From Alphaproteobacteria bacterium (GTDB lineage Bacteria > Pseudomonadota > Alphaproteobacteria > Micavibrionales > Micavibrionaceae), in NCBI GenBank assembly GCA_021775955.1, contig JAJFGU010000021.1:1-64000 (forward strand): a stretch of 64,000 nucleotides of DNA, read 5' to 3'. A program made the position numbers and the translations under genes. Every line of letters starts with the position of its first letter. Within the stretch, counting starts at the first letter, position 1. Shown here in pieces: positions 34,932 through 44,023 of the stretch. Below the pieces are notes generated by a model, which saw only the letters and a program-made list of their open reading frames with translations, ran no database searches and was not told where the DNA came from.

Positions 34932-36530
34932 ATGAGTGATGAGCTAAAAAATGCCGCTGAAAATTGCCGCGCCTGGCCGTTTGAAGAAGCCAAATCGGTT
35001 TTAAAAAGATTGAACGGAAAAACGCCGGATAAGGGCTACGCCTTGTTTGAAACGGGTTACGGGCCATCGGGTCTTCCGCATATCGGAACGTTCCAGGAAG
35101 TTGCACGCACAACGATGGTGATGAATGCGTTCAAACAGCTATCCGACATACCGACAAAATTAATCTGTTTTTCGGACGATATGGACGGCCTCCGAAAAGT
35201 GCCTCCGAATGTCCCAAATCCGGAAATGTTGGAGAAAAATCTTCATAAACCGTTAACAAAAATTCCCGATCCGTTCGAAACACATGAAAGTTTCGCCCAT
35301 CACAACAACAATCGACTCATAGATTTCCTCGATAGATTCGGCTTCGAATACGAGTTTTTGTCCTCGACCGAGTGCTATACGTCAGGTCGTTTTGATGAAG
35401 CCCTTTTAAAGATGCTGCAAAATTACGAAGCCATCCGGCAGGCCGTTTTGCCTCTTTTGGGTGAAGAACGCAAAAAAACCTACTCTCCGTTCTTACCGAT
35501 ATCACCAAAATCGGGAAAGGTTTTGCAGGTTCCGATTTTAGAGACCAGCCCCGAAGCGGGCACAATTGTTTTTGAAGATGAGGACGGAGAGAAAACAGAG
35601 CTTCCCGTCACCGGCGGTCATGTCAAAGCGCAATGGCGACCCGACTGGGCGCTGCGCTGGTACGCGCTGGATGTTGACTACGAAATGGCGGGCGTCGATT
35701 TAAAAAGCGCATCGGAAATTGCCGGTAATATTTTAAAAATTCTCGGCGGCAAAAAACCACCGGGATTCCACTACGAATTATTCCTCGATGAAAACGGCGA
35801 GAAAATTTCCAAATCAAAAGGCAATGGCTTGACGATGGAGGAATGGCTCACTTACGCACCGCATGAGAGTCTGGCCCATTACGTTTTTCAGCGCCCCAAA
35901 TCCGGCAAGAAACTTTATTTTGATGTCATCCCTAAGGCCGTCGATGAATATATTAGCTTTGTGAACGCCCTTGCTTCGCAGGAACCGGATAAGCAGCTGC
36001 AAAACCCGGCCTGGTACATTCATAATGGCACGATCCCGAATTCGCAGCATACGCCGGTGTCTTTTGCGCTGCTTTTGAACCTGGCCAGCGCCGCCAACGC
36101 CGACAATGCTGAAACACTCTGGGGCTTTATTCAAAAGCACAAACCGGATGCTACGCCCGAAAGCGCGCCGTTCCTCGACCGTCTGGTCGGCCATGCGGTG
36201 AAATATTACGAAGATTTCGTCCTGCCGACCAAGCAATACCGCCTGCCCGATGAGCGCGAGCGCGCGGCCATGGAAGATCTGGCGGCACGGCTGGACGCCC
36301 TGCCCGCGGATGCTGCGCTCGATGCCCTGCAAACAGAGGTGTTTTCCGCCGGTAAGGAAAACGGCTATGCCAAGGAAGAGTTGCGCGAATGGTTCCAGGC
36401 TTTGTACCAGGTTCTGCTGGGCCAGGACCAGGGGCCAAGATTTGGATCGTTTATTGAGCTTTACGGCATCAAAGAAAGCATTACACTGATCCGTGATGCG
36501 CTGGATGGGAAATTCGCACAAGCCGCGTAA
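34932..36530 (+). CDS. lysK: lysyl-tRNA synthetase, class I
   Basis: A 532-residue class I synthetase: HIGH-type signature in GPSGLPHIGTF near residue 50 and KMSKS-type KISKSKG near 290, followed by a helical anticodon-binding domain. It charges tRNA-Lys with lysine. Class I LysRS is typical of archaea, but alphaproteobacteria, spirochaetes and a few others also use it in place of the class II enzyme, so its presence supports the assignment of the window. The start is the first ATG of the frame. MscS-like gene follows 35 bases later. Confidence 0.95.
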   Translation: MSDELKNAAENCRAWPFEEAKSVLKRLNGKTPDKGYALFETGYGPSGLPHIGTFQEVARTTMVMNAFKQLSDIPTKLICFSDDMDGLRKVPPNVPNPEMLEKNLHKPLTKIPDPFETHESFAHHNNNRLIDFLDRFGFEYEFLSSTECYTSGRFDEALLKMLQNYEAIRQAVLPLLGEERKKTYSPFLPISPKSGKVLQVPILETSPEAGTIVFEDEDGEKTELPVTGGHVKAQWRPDWALRWYALDVDYEMAGVDLKSASEIAGNILKILGGKKPPGFHYELFLDENGEKISKSKGNGLTMEEWLTYAPHESLAHYVFQRPKSGKKLYFDVIPKAVDEYISFVNALASQEPDKQLQNPAWYIHNGTIPNSQHTPVSFALLLNLASAANADNAETLWGFIQKHKPDATPESAPFLDRLVGHAVKYYEDFVLPTKQYRLPDERERAAMEDLAARLDALPADAALDALQTEVFSAGKENGYAKEELREWFQALYQVLLGQDQGPRFGSFIELYGIKESITLIRDALDGKFAQAA

Positions 36531-36565
36531 AACGACACACTTATATATAGGGAGACATATATATA

Positions 36566-37714
36566 ATGAATAACGACGATATCACCTTATTATGGGCCGA
36601 AGTGGCCGATGTCTGGGAACACGGCTTTATGGGGGTCGATGTGGGTTCCCTTATTGTTGCGCTAGCAATCTTTTTCGGATTTTTGCTATTTCGCGGGCTG
36701 TTCAGTAAGTATGTCCTGGGGCGACTTCATAACATAGCCGCCAAAACTGACAATCAGTTTGATGACAGGGTAATTGATGCCCTGATCCCGCCGATCCGGT
36801 TTATCCCGATTGTTCTCGGTCTTTTCTTTGCCGGGCAGTATCTGGACCTTGGAGACAATCTGGCCGGATTTTTCAGCCAGCTCACGCGCTCGCTGATCGT
36901 CTTTACAATGTTTTGGGGCCTGCACCGCGCGCTGGAGCCCCTCGGTCAAATGTCAAAAAAGCTTGAAGACCTTCTCTCGCCGACCATGATGAACTGGATC
37001 TTCAAGGTGGTGAAGGTTCTCGTTGTATTCATTGGTGCGGCCGTCATTCTCGAGATTTGGGGTATTGCGGTCGGGCCGCTGCTGGCTGGCCTCGGTTTGT
37101 TTGGCGCCGCCGTGGCGCTGGGCGCGCAGGATTTGTTCAAAAACCTGATCGGCGGCATTACGATTATTGCCGAAAAACGCTTTTCTCCCGGTGAATGGAT
37201 CAAGGTCGATGGCGTGGTTGAAGGTACGGTTGCGGATATTGGTTTTCGCTCGACCAAAGTCGTCCGTTTCGACAAGGCGCCAGTGCATGTGCCCAATGCA
37301 AATTTGTCCGATGCGGTTGTCACGAACTTTTCCCGCATGACGCATCGACGGATTAAATGGAAGATTGGAGTCGAGTATCGTACATCCGTCGACCAGCTTA
37401 AAATTATCCGCGATGAAATCACCAAAGAGCTGGAGACAAATGATGCTTTTGCGCCCGCCAGCGAGGTTTCAACCTTTGTAAGAGTCGACAGCTTTAATGA
37501 CAGCTCGATTGATTTTCTGATTTACTGCTTTACCAAAACCACCGACTGGGGCGAGTGGCTGGCGATCAAAGAGGCGTTTGCGATGAAGATCAAGGAGATT
37601 GTCGAGGACAAGGCCGGGACATCCTTTGCCTTCCCGTCGCAGTCTTTATATGTGGAGCAATGGCCCGGTGATACGGCAGAGGTGTTTGTCCCGCCACAGA
37701 AGAAGACTTCTTAA
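36566..37714 (+). CDS. MscS-family mechanosensitive ion channel
   Basis: A 382-residue protein with N-terminal membrane helices (about 25-45, 72-95, 108-122) and the pore helix GLGLFGAAVALGAQDLFKNLIGG near 175-195, which is the MscS TM3 Gly/Ala pattern. The beta domain follows (GEWIKVDGVVEGTVADIGFRST) and then the cytoplasmic vestibule part. Such channels open under membrane tension to release solutes in osmotic downshock. GGGAGA is upstream of the ATG. It is convergent with the tiny genes at 37711-38070. Confidence 0.93.
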   Translation: MNNDDITLLWAEVADVWEHGFMGVDVGSLIVALAIFFGFLLFRGLFSKYVLGRLHNIAAKTDNQFDDRVIDALIPPIRFIPIVLGLFFAGQYLDLGDNLAGFFSQLTRSLIVFTMFWGLHRALEPLGQMSKKLEDLLSPTMMNWIFKVVKVLVVFIGAAVILEIWGIAVGPLLAGLGLFGAAVALGAQDLFKNLIGGITIIAEKRFSPGEWIKVDGVVEGTVADIGFRSTKVVRFDKAPVHVPNANLSDAVVTNFSRMTHRRIKWKIGVEYRTSVDQLKIIRDEITKELETNDAFAPASEVSTFVRVDSFNDSSIDFLIYCFTKTTDWGEWLAIKEAFAMKIKEIVEDKAGTSFAFPSQSLYVEQWPGDTAEVFVPPQKKTS

Positions 37715-37878
37715 GTCGGTGTATCGTTTTTAAGAACCTGCCCCTTAGCAATCACGATTTGATTGCTGGCAACTTCCTGATTAGGGATGATCGGATAGTA
37801 AGCATCAACTGGCTTGCTGTTTTTAGCAAAAATATTGATGAAATCAGGCATTTTAGATGGCGGAGGATTCTTACTCAT
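37711..37878 (-). CDS. hypothetical 55-aa protein
   Basis: ATG 37878 to TAA 37713-37711, sequence beginning MSKNPPPSKMPDFINIF. It starts immediately after the stop of the 63-aa gene (37879), and its stop overlaps the end of the channel gene by 4 bases. The tight head-to-tail spacing is the main support. No signal, membrane segment or known motif. Confidence 0.45.
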   Translation of the reverse strand: MSKNPPPSKMPDFINIFAKNSKPVDAYYPIIPNQEVASNQIVIAKGQVLKNDTPT

Positions 37879-38070
37879 CTAAGCCTCTATCAAGGGTATT
37901 GAAACTGTTTCTTTCTGGCCGTTGCTACCCGCAGTGACCGAATCTTTGCCCTGTTGATTGCCGTTTTCTGTTTTGCCGGCCTCATACTTAGCAGACTTTT
38001 TCAATAGCTGTGCCAGCGTCGTAGCAGGCGTTCCAAAACCATTCAGTGAACCGTTATTAACAAGTGACAT
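37879..38070 (-). CDS. hypothetical 63-aa protein
   Basis: A short protein beginning MSLVNNGSLNGFGTP, with a Gly/Asn/Lys-rich centre. AGGGG lies shortly before the ATG. It directly abuts the 55-aa gene. No family recognised. It may belong to a pair of small secreted or regulatory peptides. Confidence 0.5.
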   Translation of the reverse strand: MSLVNNGSLNGFGTPATTLAQLLKKSAKYEAGKTENGNQQGKDSVTAGSNGQKETVSIPLIEA

Positions 38071-38170
38071 TCCCCTGTCCCTTTCAGTTTTACTAATGTT
38101 CGATATGTAAATCTTAAAACGACGTTACAATGATTCCACTTTGAATGCAAATCCATGCTACACCCTATAT

Positions 38171-40945
38171 ATGAGTGCCGAATCCGCCCCGAAAACCACT
38201 GCTAAAATTGCCCTGCCGGATATTCCGGCTTTATGCGTCAATGCCAGCGAAGCGGCGATTTTAACGCCCGAAGGCGAGATCAAAACCCTGCCGCATGTGC
38301 AGGCGCGGATGCTGATCCACAAAAAGCAGGTTTTGCTCTGCCATACACCTTATATAAAGAGCAGACTCGGCCTGGAGGAATTTCACGGCTTTGACGTGCT
38401 CGAGTTGTTCGCCTTTACCCATCCGACGTTATTTACCGTCCCCACCGTGCACGGCCTCAGCAAAGTCCTGGGCATTAACGAGCTGGGCAGCTTTGAGGAC
38501 CAGCCTCCGGCTCTGTTCGATATTGCCCGCGCGCTCCTCACTGATTTGCAAAACGATCCGCTCAAAGACAAGGCCGATGCGCTATCGATTGCCGGGGTGA
38601 TGGGTCTGGGCGGCAAGGGCTGGGCCTGGGCGCCGTTTATTTTTGAAGCGCTGGGCGAAACTTATGATACGGCGGTGCCTTATAATGCCAAGGCCTCGCT
38701 GAATATCTGGAAGAAGCTGCCCGAATGGGCGGAAGACGCGCCCGAGCCGCCGCCTTCGCACCACGCGGTGACCGGTGAGGAAAGCCGCGCGCGCTTGGAA
38801 CAATTGCTGGGTGATACATCCGAGCAGCGCCCGGAGCAGGTTGAATACGCCACGCAAGTGACCGCCGCCTTTGCCCCGCTGCAGGAGGAAGGCCAACCCC
38901 ATGTGGTGCTGGCCGAAGCGGGCACAGGTGTTGGCAAAACGTTGGGTTATCTTGCACCCGCATCGGTCTGGGCGGAAAAGAACAAGGGTAGCGTCTGGAT
39001 TTCGACTTTTACCAAAAATTTGCAACGCCAGATCGATCAGGAGCTGAACCGCCTTTACCCCGATGCGGAAATTAAGGACGCCCATGTGGCGGTGCGCAAA
39101 GGCCGGGAGAATTATTTGTGTTTGCTGAATTTAGAGGAAAACGCCGCCGGCACCGAGGTCGCGCGTCACCCCAATCATGCCATCGCCGCCGGGATCATGG
39201 CACGCTGGGCGGCTTCATCCAAAGACGGCGATTTGTCGGGCGGGGATTTCCCCGGCTGGCTGCCAGGTATTCTCGGGTTTCAACACACAAGCGGGCTGGC
39301 AGATCGGCGCGGTGAGTGTATTTATTCGGCCTGCGATCATTACCACAAATGTTTTGTTGAACGCAGCGTGCGCAAGGCCAAACGCGCGCAGCTGGTTATT
39401 GCCAATCATGCGCTGGTGATGATTCAAACGGCGCTGTCAAACCCCGGTGATGACATGCCTTCGCGTTATGTGTTCGATGAGGGGCATCATTTGTTCAGCG
39501 CTGCCGACAGCGCTTTCGCCGCGCATTTAAGCGCGCAGGAAACCACGGATTTGCGGCGCTGGATTTTGGGCGCCGAAGGTGGTAAGCGCAGCCGCGCCCG
39601 CGGCCTCAAACGCCGGGTCGAAGACTTGGTTTCCGGGGATATGGAAGCCGAAAAGCTGCTCGACAATATTATCACGGCGGCGCATTGCCTGACCGCGCCG
39701 GGCTGGACGCGGCGGTTCAAAGACAATAACCCATCGGGGCCGTGTGAAAAATTCCTGCTGCTTCTGTATCAGCAGGTCCATGCCCGCGCCGATGGAAGAG
39801 GCGGACCTTATTCGCTGGAGACTCAAACAAGGCCGCTGGTCGACGGGCTGGATAAAGCGGCAGCCACACTTAAAAAGGAGCTGGAAAGCCTCAATAAACC
39901 GATGGGCGCGATGATTGCATTGCTGCGAAAAAAACTCGCCGATGACAACGGCGATCTGGACACCGATACGCGCAAACGGATTGATGCTGTGACACAAGCG
40001 CTGGAGCGGCGCGCGCGGATGACGATTAGCGCCTGGGTTCAAATGCTGGGCACGTTGCAACAAGACGAAGCGCCGCCGGAATTTGTCGACTGGATGGAGG
40101 TCGAGCGCATTGATGGCCGGGCGATTGATGTCGGGCTGTATCGCCATCACGTCGATCCGATGAAGCCGTTCGCCGCCGCGATCGAGCCGCATATGCAGGG
40201 CATGGCGGTGACCTCGGCCACCTTGCTGGACGGCACAGGTGACACGGAAAAAGACTGGCGGGCAGCAAAGCAGCGCACGGGTGCGGATTATCTTTCGCTC
40301 TCCCCGCATGAGGTCGCAGTAAGCTCGCCGTTTGATTACCAAGAGCAAACCAAAGTTTTTATTATTAACGACGTGCGAAAGGATGACCTGGGTCAGGTGT
40401 CAGGTGCGTATCGTGCGTTGTTTGAAGCCTCGGGCGGCGGCGCTCTGGGGTTATTCACCGCCATCTCACGCCTGCGCGCCGTGCATAAAAAAATTGCACT
40501 GCCACTTGAGGAAGTGGGGCTGCCGCTTTACAGCCAGCATGTCGATGACATCGATGCTGGAACGCTGGTCGATATGTTTCGCGACGATACCCATGCCTGT
40601 CTTTTGGGTACTGACGCGGTGCGTGACGGCGTTGATGTGCCGGGAGAATCGTTGCGGCTGATTGTTTTTGACCGCGTGCCCTGGCCGCGCCCGACTATTT
40701 TGCACAAAGCCCGCCGTGAGGCGTTTGGTGGGCGTCAATATGACGAGATGATTACGCGGCTTAAATTAAAGCAGGCTTTTGGCCGCCTGATTCGCAGGGC
40801 CAGCGACAAAGGCGTGTTCGTGATGCTGGATTCGGGGCTGCCTTCGCGCCTGCAGGGCGCTTTCCCGGATGGCGTCGAAATCCAGAAAATAGGGCTTTCC
40901 GAGGCGGCAGCGCAGATAAAGGGATTCTTTCATGTGGAAAAGTAG
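38171..40945 (+). CDS. DinG/XPD-like ATP-dependent DNA helicase
   Basis: About 924 residues from ATG 38171 (a TTG 30 bases upstream is an alternative). An N-terminal domain of about 200 residues precedes the helicase. Walker A is AGTGVGKT (250-257). Four cysteines (in YLCLLN, ECIYSACDHYHKC) fit the iron-sulfur cluster of the XPD/DinG family, and DEGHH is motif II. The second helicase half contains TSATLLDGTG and QAFGRLIRR (motif VI). It is a 5'-3' helicase likely acting on structured DNA in repair. Promoter and ribosome site are not clear. Confidence 0.9.
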   Translation: MSAESAPKTTAKIALPDIPALCVNASEAAILTPEGEIKTLPHVQARMLIHKKQVLLCHTPYIKSRLGLEEFHGFDVLELFAFTHPTLFTVPTVHGLSKVLGINELGSFEDQPPALFDIARALLTDLQNDPLKDKADALSIAGVMGLGGKGWAWAPFIFEALGETYDTAVPYNAKASLNIWKKLPEWAEDAPEPPPSHHAVTGEESRARLEQLLGDTSEQRPEQVEYATQVTAAFAPLQEEGQPHVVLAEAGTGVGKTLGYLAPASVWAEKNKGSVWISTFTKNLQRQIDQELNRLYPDAEIKDAHVAVRKGRENYLCLLNLEENAAGTEVARHPNHAIAAGIMARWAASSKDGDLSGGDFPGWLPGILGFQHTSGLADRRGECIYSACDHYHKCFVERSVRKAKRAQLVIANHALVMIQTALSNPGDDMPSRYVFDEGHHLFSAADSAFAAHLSAQETTDLRRWILGAEGGKRSRARGLKRRVEDLVSGDMEAEKLLDNIITAAHCLTAPGWTRRFKDNNPSGPCEKFLLLLYQQVHARADGRGGPYSLETQTRPLVDGLDKAAATLKKELESLNKPMGAMIALLRKKLADDNGDLDTDTRKRIDAVTQALERRARMTISAWVQMLGTLQQDEAPPEFVDWMEVERIDGRAIDVGLYRHHVDPMKPFAAAIEPHMQGMAVTSATLLDGTGDTEKDWRAAKQRTGADYLSLSPHEVAVSSPFDYQEQTKVFIINDVRKDDLGQVSGAYRALFEASGGGALGLFTAISRLRAVHKKIALPLEEVGLPLYSQHVDDIDAGTLVDMFRDDTHACLLGTDAVRDGVDVPGESLRLIVFDRVPWPRPTILHKARREAFGGRQYDEMITRLKLKQAFGRLIRRASDKGVFVMLDSGLPSRLQGAFPDGVEIQKIGLSEAAAQIKGFFHVEK

Positions 40946-41010
40946 AAAATATCATTTTTGAAAGATTTTACGATGTTGCACACTAGCCGAGACTACCTTT
41001 TTGCCTCCAA

Positions 41011-42480
41011 ATGGACGCCGTAAGCATGAAACCCTTTGTGCACGAGCTTTTTGACATTGACCCGCTGGCTGCGTTTGCGGCCATTTCGGACATGCCTTAC
41101 AGTCTTTTACTCGACAGCTCTGACCAAACCCACAGCGCCGGGCGGTATTCCTTTGTCGTCTGCCAGCCGATTGAAACGCTGGAAGCCAAAAACGGCAAAG
41201 TGACTGTCACCAATTGGGAGCAGCAAACTACTTTCGATAGCGATCCTTTTGCCCTGATTCGTGAGCGCATGGAATGCTGGGTTGAACAAACCGAACATAT
41301 TGCAGGTCTGCCGCCATTTCAGGGCGGAGCCGCCGGACTTTTCGGTTATGATCTGGGCCGCTCGCTGGAAGACTTGCCTTCAAGCGCAGAAGACAACCCC
41401 GCTATTCCCGATATGGCGGTTGGTATTTACGATCAGGTGCTGGCGCATGACCATGTGGCCGAGCGCACATGGATTATTACCCATGCCCGCAATGAAAGCG
41501 AAGCGCGGGTGAAACAAAAGCATTTGCTGCGACTGTTCTCACAACCTCTGAAAACGCGCGCGCATCGGCAAATGCCCATGGACTGGAGGCCGAATTTTGA
41601 GGCGCCCGATTACAAGGACCATATCCGCAAGGTCATCGACTATGTTGAGAGCGGCGATGTATTTCAGGTCAATTTGGCCCAGCGCTTTGATGCCGAATTG
41701 CCGGAGCATTTTTCACCCTTCGCCCATTATTTAAAACTACGCGAGGTGAACCCGGCGCCCTATGCCGCCTATATGGATCTGGGCAAGGTCAAAATTTCTT
41801 CCGCATCGCCCGAGCAATTCCTGAGCGTCATTGACCGCAAGGCACAAACGCGCCCGATTAAGGGCACGCGGCCGCATGTTGAAAACCCTTCGATTGATAA
41901 GCTTTACAGAAATGCTTTGGAGAATTCAGAAAAAGACCGGGCGGAAAATACGATGATCGTTGATTTACTGCGCAACGACCTATCAAAAGTCTGCCGCAAG
42001 AACAGCGTCAAGGTCGAGGAGCTGTGCAAGCTCGAAAGCTTCGCCAGCGTCCATCATCTGGTATCGACCGTAACCGGCAGCCTCAAGCAAAGCGAAGACG
42101 CGCTGGATTTACTGCGCGCGTGTTTCCCCGGCGGCTCGGTGACGGGCGCGCCGAAAATCCGTGCCATGGAAATTATCGAGGAGATGGAGCCGACAAGGCG
42201 TGGGCCCTATTGCGGCTCGCTCGGCTATGTCGGCTTTGATGGCACGATGGATAGCAGCATCCTTATTCGTACGCTGGTTTATGAGGGCGGGCTTGATGGC
42301 CCGGGAAGGGTCAGTCTGCAGACCGGTGGCGGGATTGTTGCTGATTCCAAAGCCGATGACGAGTATCAGGAAACCTTCGACAAGGCCGAAGCCATCTTCC
42401 GCAGCTTTGAAGACGACAGAAATGTTTATGTCGAGGAGATACCCGAAGACTGGACCACAGATTTGGCCGAAAGCGCTTAA
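41011..42480 (+). CDS. pabB: aminodeoxychorismate synthase component I
   Basis: A 489-residue chorismate-utilising enzyme. PIKGTRPH near residue 287 carries the lysine typical of PabB, where anthranilate synthase TrpE has alanine (PIAGTR). Other signatures are SASPEQFLS, ENTMIVDLLRNDL, FPGGSVTGAPKIRAME and QTGGGIVADS. It makes 4-amino-4-deoxychorismate with ammonia from PabA, for folate. pabA and pabC follow directly, so all three p-aminobenzoate genes are contiguous. ATG 41026 is an alternative start. Confidence 0.92.
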   Translation: MDAVSMKPFVHELFDIDPLAAFAAISDMPYSLLLDSSDQTHSAGRYSFVVCQPIETLEAKNGKVTVTNWEQQTTFDSDPFALIRERMECWVEQTEHIAGLPPFQGGAAGLFGYDLGRSLEDLPSSAEDNPAIPDMAVGIYDQVLAHDHVAERTWIITHARNESEARVKQKHLLRLFSQPLKTRAHRQMPMDWRPNFEAPDYKDHIRKVIDYVESGDVFQVNLAQRFDAELPEHFSPFAHYLKLREVNPAPYAAYMDLGKVKISSASPEQFLSVIDRKAQTRPIKGTRPHVENPSIDKLYRNALENSEKDRAENTMIVDLLRNDLSKVCRKNSVKVEELCKLESFASVHHLVSTVTGSLKQSEDALDLLRACFPGGSVTGAPKIRAMEIIEEMEPTRRGPYCGSLGYVGFDGTMDSSILIRTLVYEGGLDGPGRVSLQTGGGIVADSKADDEYQETFDKAEAIFRSFEDDRNVYVEEIPEDWTTDLAESA

Positions 42481-42521
42481 TATCAGCTTGTGCGCCCTTC
42501 TCTGTTATGGTTTCATTCCCC

Positions 42522-43130
42522 ATGTTTCTTGTTATCGATAATTATGATTCCTTTGTTTACAACCTCGCGCGCTATGTCGAGCAGGCGGGTGGAAAATGCA
42601 AAATCGTGCGCAATGATGCGCTGAGCATAAAGGCCATCAAAGCGATGAATCCGGACGGGATTATTCTGTCCCCCGGTCCCTGCACCCCGGATAAGGCCGG
42701 AATTTGTACCGAGTTGGTAAAAAAACTGGGGTCCAGCGTGCCCATTCTCGGGGTTTGCCTCGGCCATCAATGCATTAACGAGGCCTATGGTGGTAAGACC
42801 ATCCGAGCCGAAACGCCCGTCCATGGCAAAGCCGCGACCATTCTGCACAAGGAAGAGGATATCTTTGACGGCCTGCCCAATCCGATGCAGGGCGGGCGTT
42901 ACCATTCGCTGGTCAGTGTTTTGGCCGAAGACTCCCCCCTGCTCGTCACCGCCAAAACCACGGATGACAATATTATGGCCATCAAGCATAAAACCCACCC
43001 GGTTTTTGGCGTACAATTCCATCCGGAATCCATTTTGACCGAGCACGGACTTTCCCTGATTGAAAACTACACCAAAATTGCCGTACACTGGAGCAAGACG
43101 CGCAGCGAGGACACCCGGCAGGCCGCATGA
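42522..43130 (+). CDS. pabA: aminodeoxychorismate/anthranilate synthase glutamine amidotransferase
   Basis: A 202-residue class I glutamine amidotransferase starting MFLVIDNYDSFVYNL. The nucleophile cysteine is in GVCLGHQC, and the His-Glu pair is in FHPESILTEHG. It releases ammonia from glutamine for PabB. In many bacteria one such subunit serves both PabB and TrpE. Its stop overlaps the pabC start as ATGA. An upstream in-frame ATG (42507) is less likely because it precedes the conserved start. Confidence 0.93.
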   Translation: MFLVIDNYDSFVYNLARYVEQAGGKCKIVRNDALSIKAIKAMNPDGIILSPGPCTPDKAGICTELVKKLGSSVPILGVCLGHQCINEAYGGKTIRAETPVHGKAATILHKEEDIFDGLPNPMQGGRYHSLVSVLAEDSPLLVTAKTTDDNIMAIKHKTHPVFGVQFHPESILTEHGLSLIENYTKIAVHWSKTRSEDTRQAA

Positions 43131-43927
43131 CCATCTGGCACAATCACAGACTGAAAGACGACAACACACCCATTTTCCCGTTTTCCGACCGGGTGCGGCT
43201 GGGTGATGGCGTGTTCGACACCATGCTGGCCGTTGGCGGCGAGCTGGTCCATGCCCCGTTGCATTTCCAGCGCATTTTGCGCCATGCCGATGTGATGGGC
43301 ATGGATATTTCCTATGCGGTTGAGGATTTGATCATCGCGGCGAAAACGCTGCTGGCTGAAAGCCATCTCGAAAGCAAGCGGGTGGCCATCAATACGCTGA
43401 TTACCCGCGGCAGCAGCGAACGCGGTCTTTTGCCGCCGGATCTGCCCGAGCCGCAATTTGCCATGCGCGCCAGCGTCGTGCCGGATCATTTGCCGCCCAT
43501 ACAAGCTGTGATTGCCCAGGGCGTGCGGCGCAATGAGGGCTCGCCGCTCTCGCAGATTAAATCGATCAATTACGGCGACAATATTCTGGCACTGATCGAA
43601 GCAAACGAAAAAGGCGCGAACGAAGCGATCATGCTGAACAATGAAGGCAAGGTGACCTGCGCCAGCACCGGCAATGTTTTTATTATCCATGGCGATAAAA
43701 TTTATACGCCGCCGCTGGAAGATGGGGTTTTGGACGGGGTGACGCGCGGGCTTTTGATGCAGGCATATGATGTGATCGAAAAATCACTGAGCGAAGAGGA
43801 TTTAAAAGACGCGCAGGCGCTCTATATCACCAACAGCATTCGCGGCGCTGTGAAGGTCGAAACCCTGGAAGGCAAGCAATACCCGGATTCTGATTCACAT
43901 ATTGATAAGGATTTTCATCTAACATAG
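43127..43927 (+). CDS. pabC: 4-amino-4-deoxychorismate lyase (class IV PLP enzyme)
   Basis: A 266-residue fold-type IV PLP-dependent protein: RLGDGVFDTMLAVGG near residue 24, the PLP lysine in SQIKSINYGDNILA near 145, and EAIMLNNEGKVTCASTGNVF. These fit PabC or branched-chain aminotransferase-like enzymes; the operon with pabB and pabA favours the lyase, which makes p-aminobenzoate and pyruvate. It overlaps pabA by 4 bases. It is followed by a palindromic repeat, then the LOG gene. Confidence 0.88.
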   Translation: MTIWHNHRLKDDNTPIFPFSDRVRLGDGVFDTMLAVGGELVHAPLHFQRILRHADVMGMDISYAVEDLIIAAKTLLAESHLESKRVAINTLITRGSSERGLLPPDLPEPQFAMRASVVPDHLPPIQAVIAQGVRRNEGSPLSQIKSINYGDNILALIEANEKGANEAIMLNNEGKVTCASTGNVFIIHGDKIYTPPLEDGVLDGVTRGLLMQAYDVIEKSLSEEDLKDAQALYITNSIRGAVKVETLEGKQYPDSDSHIDKDFHLT

Positions 43928-43935
43928 TACATTAT

Positions 43936-44013
43936 TGTCATCCTGAAGCGCTTGCGCTGAAGGATCTCATAAATTCACAAGATCCTTCAGACCTAAAGGT
44001 CTTCAGGATGACA
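43936..44013. repeat. 78-bp nested palindromic repeat element
   Basis: Outer arms TGTCATCCTGAAG (43936-43948) and CTTCAGGATGACA (44001-44013) are exact reverse complements. Inner arms CTGAAGGATCT (43957-43967) and AGATCCTTCAG (43980-43990) are too. Small hairpins lie between, so the whole can fold into a branched cruciform. I recall similar TCATCCTGAAG palindromes dispersed in many bacterial genomes. Its right edge sits just before the ribosome site (GAGGGG) of the LOG gene. Confidence 0.8.
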
Positions 44014-44023
44014 CGAGGGGTTC

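Noticed and set aside
39527-40348. 273-residue frame opposite the DinG-like helicase
   Set aside because: Antisense shadow; the plus-strand protein carries all conserved motifs.
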